A stretch of 64,000 bases of DNA from CAUJGP01 sp964612425 (GTDB lineage Bacteria; Bdellovibrionota; Bdellovibrionia; Bdellovibrionales; Bdellovibrionaceae): NCBI GenBank assembly GCA_964612425.1, contig CAZTDX010000007.1:20822-84821 (forward strand), given 5' to 3'. Position numbers and translations under genes: made by a program. Under the pieces are notes generated by a model. The model worked only from the letters and a program-made list of their open reading frames with translations. It ran no database searches and was not told the origin of the DNA. Every line of letters starts with the position of its first letter. The first letter of the stretch is position 1. Shown piece by piece: positions 44,049 to 52,430 of the stretch.

Positions 44049-44840
44049 GTGATAAAGACTTTGATTTATGCTGGTGTAATTCTTACATCCTTTATTTTAC
44101 CGTCTCAGGCAAGCTCCAAGGGCAAAAGTCGTAACAACTCTTTTTACGGCAGTGGACGATCACCAGCGCAGAGTAAAGACGGCCATCAAAGCGATGGCGA
44201 TGAAGATACCTTTGATCCCTTTGCCGATTTTTCGGAGTTTGAATCCAATCCTGATGAACAAGAAGATATTAATTTTTTCAAAAATGGCCGTATGTTGAGT
44301 ATTGGACTACTGGGTGGCATGATTAACTACACTGGTGAACGTGCACAAAAATATCAATCTTCTTTTCGCTATGGACTTTTTGTTAGCTACTTTTTCGACC
44401 TTCACTTTGCTGTACAATTACAGTGGCAATCTACAGAATCTCCTGCTTCTTTCCGCTCAACAGATACAAATTTAACTGGGAACTCCAGCATGAATAACTT
44501 GGGTTTTTCTGTAAAGTACTTTTTAAACACTCAAAACGTAACCAAGGGACTTGCTGACTTAAATCCCTACTTTATAGTAGGCATAGCCTCATACTCCAAC
44601 GTTGTTCGCCTTAGCGCGATTCCTGGTAGCATGTCAGATCCCGGAGTGATGGGATTTAATGGTGGGATGGGAGTCGAACTCCCCATGCTTCGAAAAAAAA
44701 TGTTTTGGGGTGTAAATTTGGTCTATGATTTAGTGAATTTTAAAGACGAAAATATTCCTTTTATTTGGGACGATCGCAATTATGGAACAGCTAAGGGCGA
44801 TTCTTGGACTCTTGGTGGCTCCATTGGACTTAATTTTTAA
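44049..44840 (+). CDS. Outer-membrane beta-barrel-like protein
   Basis: I chose the GTG at 44049, seven bases after a GGGGGG ribosome site, giving 263 residues. An upstream in-frame TTG at 44025 would lie before that site. The signal peptide (VIKTLIYAGVILTSFILPSQA, first residue Met in the protein, shown in part) is followed by an acidic, Ser/Asp-rich linker. An eight-strand-like barrel follows, with LSIGLLGGMINYTGE, YGLFVSYFFDLHFAVQLQW and a final LGGSIGLNF, the terminal Phe typical of Bam substrates. Function is unknown. Confidence 0.65.
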   Translation: MIKTLIYAGVILTSFILPSQASSKGKSRNNSFYGSGRSPAQSKDGHQSDGDEDTFDPFADFSEFESNPDEQEDINFFKNGRMLSIGLLGGMINYTGERAQKYQSSFRYGLFVSYFFDLHFAVQLQWQSTESPASFRSTDTNLTGNSSMNNLGFSVKYFLNTQNVTKGLADLNPYFIVGIASYSNVVRLSAIPGSMSDPGVMGFNGGMGVELPMLRKKMFWGVNLVYDLVNFKDENIPFIWDDRNYGTAKGDSWTLGGSIGLNF

Positions 44841-44895
44841 TAATTAAATAGCAATTGAAGTAGACTTTTAGATTGATTCTAGTTACACCGACTCG

Positions 44896-46464
44896 ATGAT
44901 TACCAATGATATTAATCTCGATTCCATTATACGTACACTTGAATCTCTTGCTGAAAACCCACAAGTCTTAGCAAAATTCACAGAGAGTGAGCGAATTGCT
45001 CTGATGAGAGCCGCCGGGAAATTATCGAGGCCCAATCGCAATGAAATCCGCTCCCGACGAAAAGAAAGAAATCTCGTCATTAAAAGCTCAGAAACTAGTG
45101 GAGATCGACAACTCCGCCTCCACACTGGAATTCGACAGGCCAGACAAACCCCAGTTTTTGTGGCGCCCAAAGCACTTTCAACGGAAGAATTACAAAAGCA
45201 TTTTACTAACAACTCTTCTGAGAAAAAATTCTACTCTAGCCCCAAAAAATGTTATACGTGCAATTCTGAGTTTACAGAAATCCATTTTTTTTATGATGCC
45301 CTTTGCGTGCCTTGTGGCGATCTCAATTACCAAAAGCGATTTCAAGTCGCTTCTCTCAAGGGGCAAACAGCACTCATTACTGGATCAAGACTTAAAATCG
45401 GTTACCAAGCGACTCTCCTTATGCTTCGAGCAGGGGCCAGAGTGATTGCCACCACTCGATTCCCAGTAGATTCGGCGTCTCGCTTTTCTAAGGAAGAGGA
45501 CTTTAATGATTGGAAGGATCGCCTTGAAATTTTCGGTCTTGATTTACGTCATACGCCCAGTGTGGAAATTTTTGCACACTACTTAAATCAAACTCTCGAT
45601 CGGCTCGATATTATCATTCATAATGCGGCTCAAACCGTGCGTCGTCCGCCAGCTTTTTTTGCGCACCTAATGGAAGCAGAACTGACTCCATCATCACTAT
45701 TATCCCAGTCTCAACAAGAGCTTCTGAAAGCTTTTGATAAATGTAAGTTTCATCTGGAGCAATCTAATAACCAAAATCAATCGGCGCTATCAACCAAGAG
45801 TAGTGATTTTCCGCTCAGCCTGACCACACTCTCAAACTCACCCACCCAAGGGATTGGAATATTATCCTCAGCCCAACTCTCACAAATACCTTATCAAGAT
45901 GATAAAAATGAAAATCTCAATTCTCTGTTCCCTACAAACAAACTAGATGCGGATCTTCAACAAGTAGACCTTAGAGAAACCAATAGTTGGCGCTATAAAA
46001 TTGATGAAGTCCCAACTCCTGAACTTTTGGAAGTGCAACTCGTAAATGCCATTGCCCCCTTTGTGCTGACCAGTAAGCTTTTGCCGTTAATGAAAAAAGA
46101 TTACACCGGCCAAAAACACATTGTTAACGTGACCGCGATGGAAGGTAAATTTTATCGATTTAAAAAGCCAGAAAGACATCCTCACACGAATATGGCAAAA
46201 GCGGCTCTCAATATGATGACTCACACGGCAGCAGCCGATCTAGCTAAACATGGCATATTTATGAATGCCGTAGATACGGGATGGGTTACCGATGAAAACC
46301 CTGCGGATCAAGTCGAAAAGGTTCAAAAGTTTCATGATTTTCAACCGCCACTTGATATCGTGGATGGAGCCGCTCGAGTATGCGATCCCTTTTTTCTGGG
46401 AATATCAACAGGCCATCATTGGGTAGGAAAATTCCTTAAAGATTATAAGCCCATTGATTGGTAA
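44896..46464 (+). CDS. Short-chain dehydrogenase-like protein with N-terminal Cys4 segment, active-site Tyr replaced
   Basis: The 522-residue protein has an N-terminal region with KCYTCNSEF and LCVPCGD, a likely zinc site, around residues 117-140. The Rossmann part follows: LKGQTALITGSRLKIGYQATLLML, then IIIHNAAQTVRRPP and HIVNVTAMEGKF. The catalytic YxxxK reads TNMAK (HPHTNMAKAAL): Lys is kept but Tyr is Thr. After it comes DTGWVTDENP. A polar insert of about 120 residues sits after NAAQ. This suggests altered or lost redox activity. It stands alone; no good ribosome site precedes the ATG. Confidence 0.75.
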   Translation: MITNDINLDSIIRTLESLAENPQVLAKFTESERIALMRAAGKLSRPNRNEIRSRRKERNLVIKSSETSGDRQLRLHTGIRQARQTPVFVAPKALSTEELQKHFTNNSSEKKFYSSPKKCYTCNSEFTEIHFFYDALCVPCGDLNYQKRFQVASLKGQTALITGSRLKIGYQATLLMLRAGARVIATTRFPVDSASRFSKEEDFNDWKDRLEIFGLDLRHTPSVEIFAHYLNQTLDRLDIIIHNAAQTVRRPPAFFAHLMEAELTPSSLLSQSQQELLKAFDKCKFHLEQSNNQNQSALSTKSSDFPLSLTTLSNSPTQGIGILSSAQLSQIPYQDDKNENLNSLFPTNKLDADLQQVDLRETNSWRYKIDEVPTPELLEVQLVNAIAPFVLTSKLLPLMKKDYTGQKHIVNVTAMEGKFYRFKKPERHPHTNMAKAALNMMTHTAAADLAKHGIFMNAVDTGWVTDENPADQVEKVQKFHDFQPPLDIVDGAARVCDPFFLGISTGHHWVGKFLKDYKPIDW

Positions 46465-46506
46465 ATAAATTCCATTTAAAAATAGAAAGGGCGACTGGGA
46501 TATTCC

Positions 46507-47745
46507 TTAAGATTTTCGCTCTAGTAAGGCGGCGTAAAAGCCATCAGAGTTAAAATCCTGTGGCAGAATTATTTTCTCTTTTAGCAATGTAAACTGTGGT
46601 TGTTTACTTAAGAAATCTTTTACGACCTCTTGGTTTTCAGAAGGCAAAATACTGCAAGTGGAATAAACCATTTTTCCGCCAGGCTTTAAAAGTCGGGAGT
46701 AAGAGTTTATAATTTCTTTTTGAAGAACATTGAGTCTTGAGAGTTCTTCAGGTGTGAGCTTCCATTTGGCATCAGGATTTCGACGTAAAACGCCAATGCC
46801 AGTGCAGGGAACATCTAATAAGAGTCGATCAGCACTTTCAGATAATCGTTTGAGCGTTTTTTGACCTTCGATGACTTTGACTTCTATAATATCTACGCCG
46901 TTACGAGCGGCACGCTTTCTGAGTTCCTTTAATTTCCACTCGTGAATATCCATGGCAATGAGCTTGCCTTTGTTTTTCATAAGAGCTGCGAGGTGAAGGG
47001 ACTTCCCACCGGCTCCCGCACACGCATCAATCACTCTCATCCCTGGCGCCACATCCAATAGAGGGGCAATCAGTTGCGAGGATAAATCTTGCACCTCAAA
47101 AAAACCTTTTTTAAAAGTTTCCGTGGAGAAAACATTTTTTCGCTCTTTTAAAGCAAAAGTGTCATCGGCACCCTCCAGAGCCACCTTATCTAACAACACT
47201 TCCTCATCTTTCAGTGCTGAAATCAAATCAAGAGCGGATGTCACTTTGAGTGAATTCTTTCGTAAATAAACTAAAGCTTGTTTATTTAAATACGGAAGCG
47301 TTTGCAGCCACTTCTCTTCACCAAGCTCCTCCACTCCTCTCTCATAAAGCCAATCAGGAATGGAGTGCCGAATGGCAGGAGGTGGTTCTTGCTTGAGAGC
47401 AGCTTGAATTTTATCACCAACTCCTTGGGCTTGGAATTTTTCTCGAAAAAGATCAGGAATCTCACCGTGTTTCCAAATCCACCAATAAGCCCACAATTCT
47501 TTCAAAGATGTTAAATCGTCGAGAGGAGCGTCCCCTTTAAGCCACCACAAAAAGCGCCACCATCGAACCATCTCATAGACAGACTCAGCATAAAACCGAC
47601 GATCCCGCGATCCCCATTTTTTGTAATATTTGAGATTCGACTCAATCACTTTATCAGCGTACTTTTTCTCACTGAAAATAAGTCTTACGGAGGCGGCAAC
47701 AGACTCCACCAAAATGGGATGAATTTTTGGAGAATTATTTTTCAA
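46507..47745 (-). CDS. RsmB/NOL1-type RNA m5C methyltransferase
   Basis: The C-terminal 200 residues hold the SAM site DACAGAGGKSLHLAALM. The two catalytic cysteines are in LLLDVPCTGIGVLRRNPDAKW and MVYSTCSILPSENQEVV. The N-terminal 150 residues are helical, resembling the NusB-like domain of RsmB but not clearly so. Members methylate C967 of 16S rRNA or other sites; the exact target is not fixed by sequence. It overlaps the preceding envelope-protein gene by four bases. Confidence 0.88.
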   Translation of the reverse strand: MKNNSPKIHPILVESVAASVRLIFSEKKYADKVIESNLKYYKKWGSRDRRFYAESVYEMVRWWRFLWWLKGDAPLDDLTSLKELWAYWWIWKHGEIPDLFREKFQAQGVGDKIQAALKQEPPPAIRHSIPDWLYERGVEELGEEKWLQTLPYLNKQALVYLRKNSLKVTSALDLISALKDEEVLLDKVALEGADDTFALKERKNVFSTETFKKGFFEVQDLSSQLIAPLLDVAPGMRVIDACAGAGGKSLHLAALMKNKGKLIAMDIHEWKLKELRKRAARNGVDIIEVKVIEGQKTLKRLSESADRLLLDVPCTGIGVLRRNPDAKWKLTPEELSRLNVLQKEIINSYSRLLKPGGKMVYSTCSILPSENQEVVKDFLSKQPQFTLLKEKIILPQDFNSDGFYAALLERKS

Positions 47746-48479
47746 AGTCTAAATACCGCCCCAGCCGTCAAAAACTGACTCATAAACTGGCCATCAGAGA
47801 GCAAATGCACATGATCTTTAATACCACTTTCGATAAAAAATCCTGATTGGCGCCAAACATCAAGCCACCTTACGCCAAAGATGAGCTGATAATCTAAGCT
47901 GAGATTGGATTCTTTTTCCATTTGGCTCAGAAAAATACCCGGCCCCGCTCCAATTCCAAAATAAAGGGGAAAACCTGTCGCTGAATCTGGAAATGTTAAG
48001 AGGGGTAAAAAACTAATCTTGATAGGCTTTGAATGCTCGAATTCAAACTGCATATAATCAATACGCAAATTAAGATCCATAGCTTGAGTCCACTCACCCA
48101 CTTTGTATGTTACGCCCGTAGTTTGCACTCCGGCTCGCTCATAAGTTGAATGATCCCCCCACTGATAGGCTTTTGAGCGCAAATACCCGCCAACATGTAG
48201 GCTGAGAAGTCGTGCATTTACTGAATTGAGGGAATGATCCCCTTTAATAAAATACCTTTGAGCTGCGGCACGACCGACAACGGGTTCTTTTTTGACGGGA
48301 GTAGCAGAAAGAGCATTCTCTTCAACCAGTATTTTTTCAGCCCTAGCCCACTCGCCAGGGGCTAACAAAGCAGTCATTCCCAACAAATAACAACTAAACA
48401 AAATCACTTTTTTAAAAGCAAAACTCTTTTTGCAAACAAATTGAACAATTTCCATAAATTGAATAACCGTTTTTCTCAT
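47742..48479 (-). CDS. Exported outer-membrane-like protein of unknown function
   Basis: The 245-residue protein has a long positive N-terminus and a hydrophobic segment (KVILFSCYLLGMTALLAPG) ending near ARA. The rest alternates like barrel strands (YFGIGAGPGIFL, YQLIFGVRWLDVW). It is the first gene of a pair with the methyltransferase, an unusual partnership that is probably only shared transcription. Confidence 0.6.
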   Translation of the reverse strand: MRKTVIQFMEIVQFVCKKSFAFKKVILFSCYLLGMTALLAPGEWARAEKILVEENALSATPVKKEPVVGRAAAQRYFIKGDHSLNSVNARLLSLHVGGYLRSKAYQWGDHSTYERAGVQTTGVTYKVGEWTQAMDLNLRIDYMQFEFEHSKPIKISFLPLLTFPDSATGFPLYFGIGAGPGIFLSQMEKESNLSLDYQLIFGVRWLDVWRQSGFFIESGIKDHVHLLSDGQFMSQFLTAGAVFRL

Positions 48480-48559
48480 AATTTTAACCTACAGCGTGTT
48501 ATACATTTAAGAATAGACTCAAAATTAAACCTTTGTCAGTATATCTTGATAAAATTATC

Positions 48560-48586
48560 GACGAAAGCCCAATGAAAACTTTCGTC
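48560..48586. promoter_or_regulatory. Perfect 8-bp hairpin in the divergent region before nrdR
   Basis: GACGAAAG and CTTTCGTC pair across an 11-base loop, and flanking TTATC/GATAA extend the stem with a bulge. It lies between the divergent 47742-48479 gene and nrdR, so it may be an operator or leader structure. Confidence 0.4.
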
Positions 48587-48739
48587 TTGATAAAAATTCC
48601 CAATTCATGAATGAAAACTAACGCAAAGCAGACTTTGATTTGAACCACTTTAATAGTTCTTATTGACCACTTTTAGACTCCTCTCTACAAGATTGATCAT
48701 GAGCAAAGAAAATTTTCGTGAGACCATGGGAGATCTTAG

Positions 48740-49252
48740 ATGAAATGCCCTTATTGTGGTAAAGACGAAGACAGGGTCTTAGACACTCGAATTCAAAAAG
48801 AGGGTGAAATCATAAAGCGACGCCGCGAATGCATTCCATGCAAGGGTCGTTTTAGTACGATTGAAACTTTGATGGTTCAATACCCATTCATCATCAAAAA
48901 GGATGGTCGAAGAGAACCTTATAGCCGAGAAAAAGTACTTCGCGGAATTCAAGCCGCCTGCCAAAAACGACCCATTAGCCTAGCTCAAATGGAAAACATC
49001 GTTGAACTTGTCACCCAATGGGTCCTCGGACGCATCGAAAAAGAAATCTCCTCTAATACCGTTGGGCATAGAGTTATGCAGGAACTTCGACGCCTCGATA
49101 ACGTCGCCTATGTTCGCTTTGCCAGCGTTTATAGAACCTTCAAAGATGTGCAAGAATTTCTTGAAACCTTGGAAGATGACACTCAGGCTGAATCTCAAGC
49201 AACCACTGTAACCACGCCTCCAATAACAGACCAACCAGAAACTACTCCATAG
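48740..49252 (+). CDS. nrdR: Transcriptional repressor NrdR
   Basis: NrdR represses ribonucleotide reductase genes in response to bound ATP or dATP. The zinc ribbon C3-P-Y-C6 and C31-x-x-C34 opens the protein, followed by the ATP-cone (FIIKKDGRREPYSREKVLRGIQAAC to YRTFKDVQEF). The 170-residue length includes a short Thr/Pro-rich tail. GGAG precedes the ATG by seven bases. A 14-codon frame ends on the ATGA of the start but is probably chance. It begins an operon with nusB. Confidence 0.97.
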   Translation: MKCPYCGKDEDRVLDTRIQKEGEIIKRRRECIPCKGRFSTIETLMVQYPFIIKKDGRREPYSREKVLRGIQAACQKRPISLAQMENIVELVTQWVLGRIEKEISSNTVGHRVMQELRRLDNVAYVRFASVYRTFKDVQEFLETLEDDTQAESQATTVTTPPITDQPETTP

Positions 49253-49273
49253 AAACTAAAGGAAAAACATCTC

Positions 49274-49678
49274 ATGCGCCGTAAATCTCGCGAACTTGCT
49301 CTTAAACAATTATTTCAATCAGAGTTTTCAGAGCCTCTACGCATTGAAGATATCATACGAACTCAAGAGGCCTCTGCCGATGAGTTCACCGCAGACATTA
49401 AGCACTACGCCAAGGACCTCATCCAAGGAATTCATACTCATAAAAATGAAATTGACAGCCTCATTCAAAAAAATAGTGCCCATTGGAAATTAGACCGCAT
49501 GGCTACGATTGATCGCAACCTTCTGCGCATTGCTATTTATGAAATGAAATTTGCACCAACCCCACTTTCTGCTGGAATTGCGATTAACGAAGCCCTGGAA
49601 ATAGCAAAAATTTACAGTGGAACTGATTCCGCTAGTTTTATTAATGGGCTTTTAGATCAAATCGCACGAGGACTCTAA
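49274..49678 (+). CDS. nusB: Transcription antitermination factor NusB
   Basis: The 134-residue all-helical protein starts MRRKSRELALKQLFQSEFSE and contains WKLDRMATIDRNLLRIAIYEM, INEALEIAKIYSGTDSASFINGLLD, typical of NusB. It binds BoxA RNA with S10 for rRNA antitermination. It follows nrdR by 21 bases and precedes an unknown gene by one base. Confidence 0.96.
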   Translation: MRRKSRELALKQLFQSEFSEPLRIEDIIRTQEASADEFTADIKHYAKDLIQGIHTHKNEIDSLIQKNSAHWKLDRMATIDRNLLRIAIYEMKFAPTPLSAGIAINEALEIAKIYSGTDSASFINGLLDQIARGL

Positions 49679-49679
49679 T

Positions 49680-50129
49680 ATGGCGCTTTTGCTTGAGCCC
49701 TCCCATGCCTTAGACCCTGGCGACTCCCTTTGGATTTTACCCATGTTGCCAGAGTCCACCTGGTATCAACGGCTTAATTGGCTCACTCATTTTTCATTAA
49801 CAACCAATGAATTGCATTCAAGACCTAAAATGCACCCGTGGTTATTAAAAATTCTAGAAACCTGTGAAATCGAACCACCGCAAATTCCTGTGTCAGAACC
49901 GCTTCTCGTTCCAGCAAGTCAGTGGTTACCGACGGACTGGCTCGTGACTGTTCCCTATGAAAAGGATAAAGAAGAATTGTTTATTAGTACTTTAGAGAAA
50001 ATAAAAGCTCAACTTAAAGTTTCCAACCTACGACTTTTCCTACCTCCGCAATCCGATTTTTCACACTGGAATCATCTATGCGAGCAGCACGCTTCGCTTA
50101 CTGAAGGACTGTCGGTGGTCGATGAATAA
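49680..50129 (+). CDS. Unknown cytoplasmic protein between nusB and ppsR
   Basis: The 149-residue protein has no signal peptide and no motif I recognise. It is Pro/Leu/Trp-rich (SLWILPMLPESTWYQRLNWL) and ends with SVVDE. It starts one base after nusB and overlaps the ppsR start by eight bases, so it is an integral part of the operon. Confidence 0.65.
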   Translation: MALLLEPSHALDPGDSLWILPMLPESTWYQRLNWLTHFSLTTNELHSRPKMHPWLLKILETCEIEPPQIPVSEPLLVPASQWLPTDWLVTVPYEKDKEELFISTLEKIKAQLKVSNLRLFLPPQSDFSHWNHLCEQHASLTEGLSVVDE

Positions 50130-50958
50130 AGGCACCATCTACATCATCTCTGATAGCACTGGAGAAACCGCAGCGACCATGACAAGAGCCGCGCTCGTTC
50201 AATTCCCAGAAAGTGACATCACCATATTGCGATATAAAAATATTCGTAATGAACAACAAATTGAAAGCCTTGTTGATGAAGCCTTTCAAGCTCGAGCTAT
50301 GTTAATTTACACGGTCATTGCCCCACAGCTTCGTCTAAAATTAAGAACCCTCGCAGGTGAAAAAGGGTTATTCTCCTTTGACTTGCTTGGCCCTCTCTTG
50401 GGAGAGCTCAGCTCCTACCTAGGAGTGAGTGATGATCAACATAAGGTTGGAATTCTGCGTGCTGTTGATGAACGTTATTTTCGAAGGATTGAAGCTATTG
50501 AGTATACTGTCAAGCATGACGATGGAAAATGCCTCACTGATTTAGATAAGGCGGACATAATTTTAGTTGGAATTAGCCGCACGAGTAAAACTCCACTTTC
50601 CATTTTCTTAAGCCACAAGGGATGGAAGGTTGTTAATATTCCGTTGGTGCTTAACCAAGCTTTGCCTGAAGAGCTTTTTAAAGTTGACCAAAGAAAAATT
50701 GTTGGGCTTCTTATCGATCTCCCCAGTCTTCAAAGAATTCGCAGAAACCGCTTAGAAAAATTTGGGACTGACCCTGGGGGAGAATATGCCTCTCTATCTT
50801 ATATTGAAAATGAACTCGCTTATGCCGAGGACATCTTTCGAAAAAATAAACGCTGGCCAGTCTTTAATGTCACAGAGCGAGCTCTAGAGGAGACTGCCAG
50901 TGAAATTACTCGAATTGTCGCCTCTAGAATGGGTTGGCCAGACTCTGCTTTGTTTTAA
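50122..50958 (+). CDS. ppsR: PEP synthase/PPDK regulatory protein (kinase-pyrophosphorylase)
   Basis: This DUF299 family protein switches PEP synthase or pyruvate phosphate dikinase off by ADP-dependent phosphorylation and on by phosphorolysis. It begins IYIISDSTGETAATMTRAAL; the P-loop-like region is IILVGISRTSKTPLSIFLSHKGWKVVNIPL, with LVLNQALPEELF and KRWPVFNVTERALEETASEI. The 278 residues are normal. It overlaps the preceding gene. Control of PEP may link to the PTS genes elsewhere in the window, an inference. Confidence 0.94.
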   Translation: MNKGTIYIISDSTGETAATMTRAALVQFPESDITILRYKNIRNEQQIESLVDEAFQARAMLIYTVIAPQLRLKLRTLAGEKGLFSFDLLGPLLGELSSYLGVSDDQHKVGILRAVDERYFRRIEAIEYTVKHDDGKCLTDLDKADIILVGISRTSKTPLSIFLSHKGWKVVNIPLVLNQALPEELFKVDQRKIVGLLIDLPSLQRIRRNRLEKFGTDPGGEYASLSYIENELAYAEDIFRKNKRWPVFNVTERALEETASEITRIVASRMGWPDSALF

Positions 50959-50989
50959 TTAACTGAACAATTGTGACCTCATCTAAGCT

Positions 50990-51021
50990 AGTTTATGCTG
51001 AAAAAAAGCATAATCTAAACT
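50990..51021. terminator. Hairpin between ppsR and the convergent lipoprotein gene
   Basis: AGTTTA-TGCT pairs with AGCA-(bulge)-TAAACT around a short A-rich loop, followed on the plus strand by GATTTTAGTTATTTT. This is a plausible terminator for the nrdR operon and, on the other strand, for the lipoprotein gene. Confidence 0.45.
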
Positions 51022-51029
51022 GATTTTAG

Positions 51030-52073
51030 TTATTTTCCAACAATAAAGGGAGTTGAATTAAACTTACTATTCCCTAAAACATCATGGGCTGCAGCGGCGG
51101 CTGTCATTCCTACTCCATAACCAATGTAAACTTTTACGTCTACCCAATCTGTAGCAGGTCCTTGATGAATCGTCATTATTTTATTACTAAGTGCCGTTGT
51201 CATATCTGTATAATGAAGAGCTAAATTAGCCTCAGTTAAATCTCCAGTTACCCAATCATACTGACCACTGCCATCGCCCCTGTTGGCTTTAAAATAATAT
51301 GTCTTGCCATCCGCAGACTGACCGACGACAAAATAATATCCTGGAGAACCATAATCAGCCATAGAAGGTATTATCATTCCCAACAAATTATAATTAGCTA
51401 AATCAGTAATATTTCCTCCAAGAACTGGATCACCAATAAGGAACTTCATAGCTTGAACGGTAATTGCCCCCACTTTTTTGAAACGATTGGCATTTAACAT
51501 TTCGTTGGCACATTCTAATTCACTACTTCCTATACCATAACCGGCAAACAACTCAGCGCCCCCGTATTGAATCATATTCATATTTCCTTCATATACTGAT
51601 TGATGTCCAATTTCATTAATGGAGTTAATTCCAACTTTTGTACGAACTCCGCTATTAGACCACTTGGTACTAGAATCACTGGATGACCATTTTTTCCATT
51701 TCAAAACATCAGTACAACCACTGGTGCAAAAATATCTTTCTGCTTTAAATATCATCATTAAAAATGTTGCGCCTGGCTTATTAGTGTCTTCCGTAGCAAT
51801 ATCCATCATTACCTTTAAATGATAATTATCAGCTAAACCCGTAGGGAGACTGTCCTCAGCCTGAACATCAAAAACCAAGGCGTCAGGATTATTGTCTTGA
51901 TCATCGCTAAAAGGATCTGTGTTGGCATTATCATTATTATTGTTATCTGCATTGGTTGGATCAGTGGATTGACTGGTTTTATAACCCTCCTGACTGCAAT
52001 TAGAAAAAAAGGTTGTAAGAGCAAACAGAACAGCCAATATTCGTATGAATTGAATGGAATGAAAAAACTTCAT
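51030..52073 (-). CDS. Lipoprotein of unknown function
   Basis: The start is ATG 52073, behind GGGGGATTT; an upstream frame to 52124 lacks this support. The 347-residue protein has a lipobox-like FFSNC near residues 24-28, then an Asn/Asp-rich linker and a globular domain rich in Gly and aromatic residues. One closely spaced cysteine pair (YFCTSGCTDV) and an SSELECANEML segment stand out. No family is recognised. It is convergent with ppsR and divergent from the sensor kinase operon. Confidence 0.65.
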   Translation of the reverse strand: MKFFHSIQFIRILAVLFALTTFFSNCSQEGYKTSQSTDPTNADNNNNDNANTDPFSDDQDNNPDALVFDVQAEDSLPTGLADNYHLKVMMDIATEDTNKPGATFLMMIFKAERYFCTSGCTDVLKWKKWSSSDSSTKWSNSGVRTKVGINSINEIGHQSVYEGNMNMIQYGGAELFAGYGIGSSELECANEMLNANRFKKVGAITVQAMKFLIGDPVLGGNITDLANYNLLGMIIPSMADYGSPGYYFVVGQSADGKTYYFKANRGDGSGQYDWVTGDLTEANLALHYTDMTTALSNKIMTIHQGPATDWVDVKVYIGYGVGMTAAAAAHDVLGNSKFNSTPFIVGK

Positions 52074-52430
52074 AAATCCCCCTTTTATTCTAAAGGTCAA
52101 AACTCCAAACTTCCCCAAGCTCATCTTCGAGTTACCTTTTATTAGATTCTAATCGGATTATTTTTTTAATTCCACTGTGATTAAATTTTCGAAGGTAGAA
52201 GTCTTTTACAGTTTCACTCTAAGACAGGATTTCTCTAACAATTTCAACCGAACTTCTCAATTTGAGAAATTTATAGGAATTATTTTTAATTAAAAAATTT
52301 AAAATAAAACTTCATTGTTTAAACTATAAACAAATTAAGTTGCATTAAGATTTAATGTTCACTACCAAAGTACAGTCTTAAATATGGAAAATTAACTATT
52401 TCTTAAATAGTGAATGTGTTTAAATAAGTT
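52074..52430. other. 357-base divergent intergenic region
   Basis: A very AT-rich stretch between the lipoprotein gene and the sensor kinase; promoters for both must lie here. I see no gene, riboswitch or strong hairpin. Confidence 0.4.

Noticed and set aside
44883..45212. A 109-codon minus-strand frame over the start of the SDR gene
   Set aside because: It is antisense to the conserved plus-strand protein and contains no recognisable signal or motif.
48699..48743. A 14-codon frame ending on the nrdR start (ATGA overlap) as a leader peptide
   Set aside because: It lacks a ribosome site of its own and has no run of regulatory codons; nrdR has its own GGAG site inside this frame.
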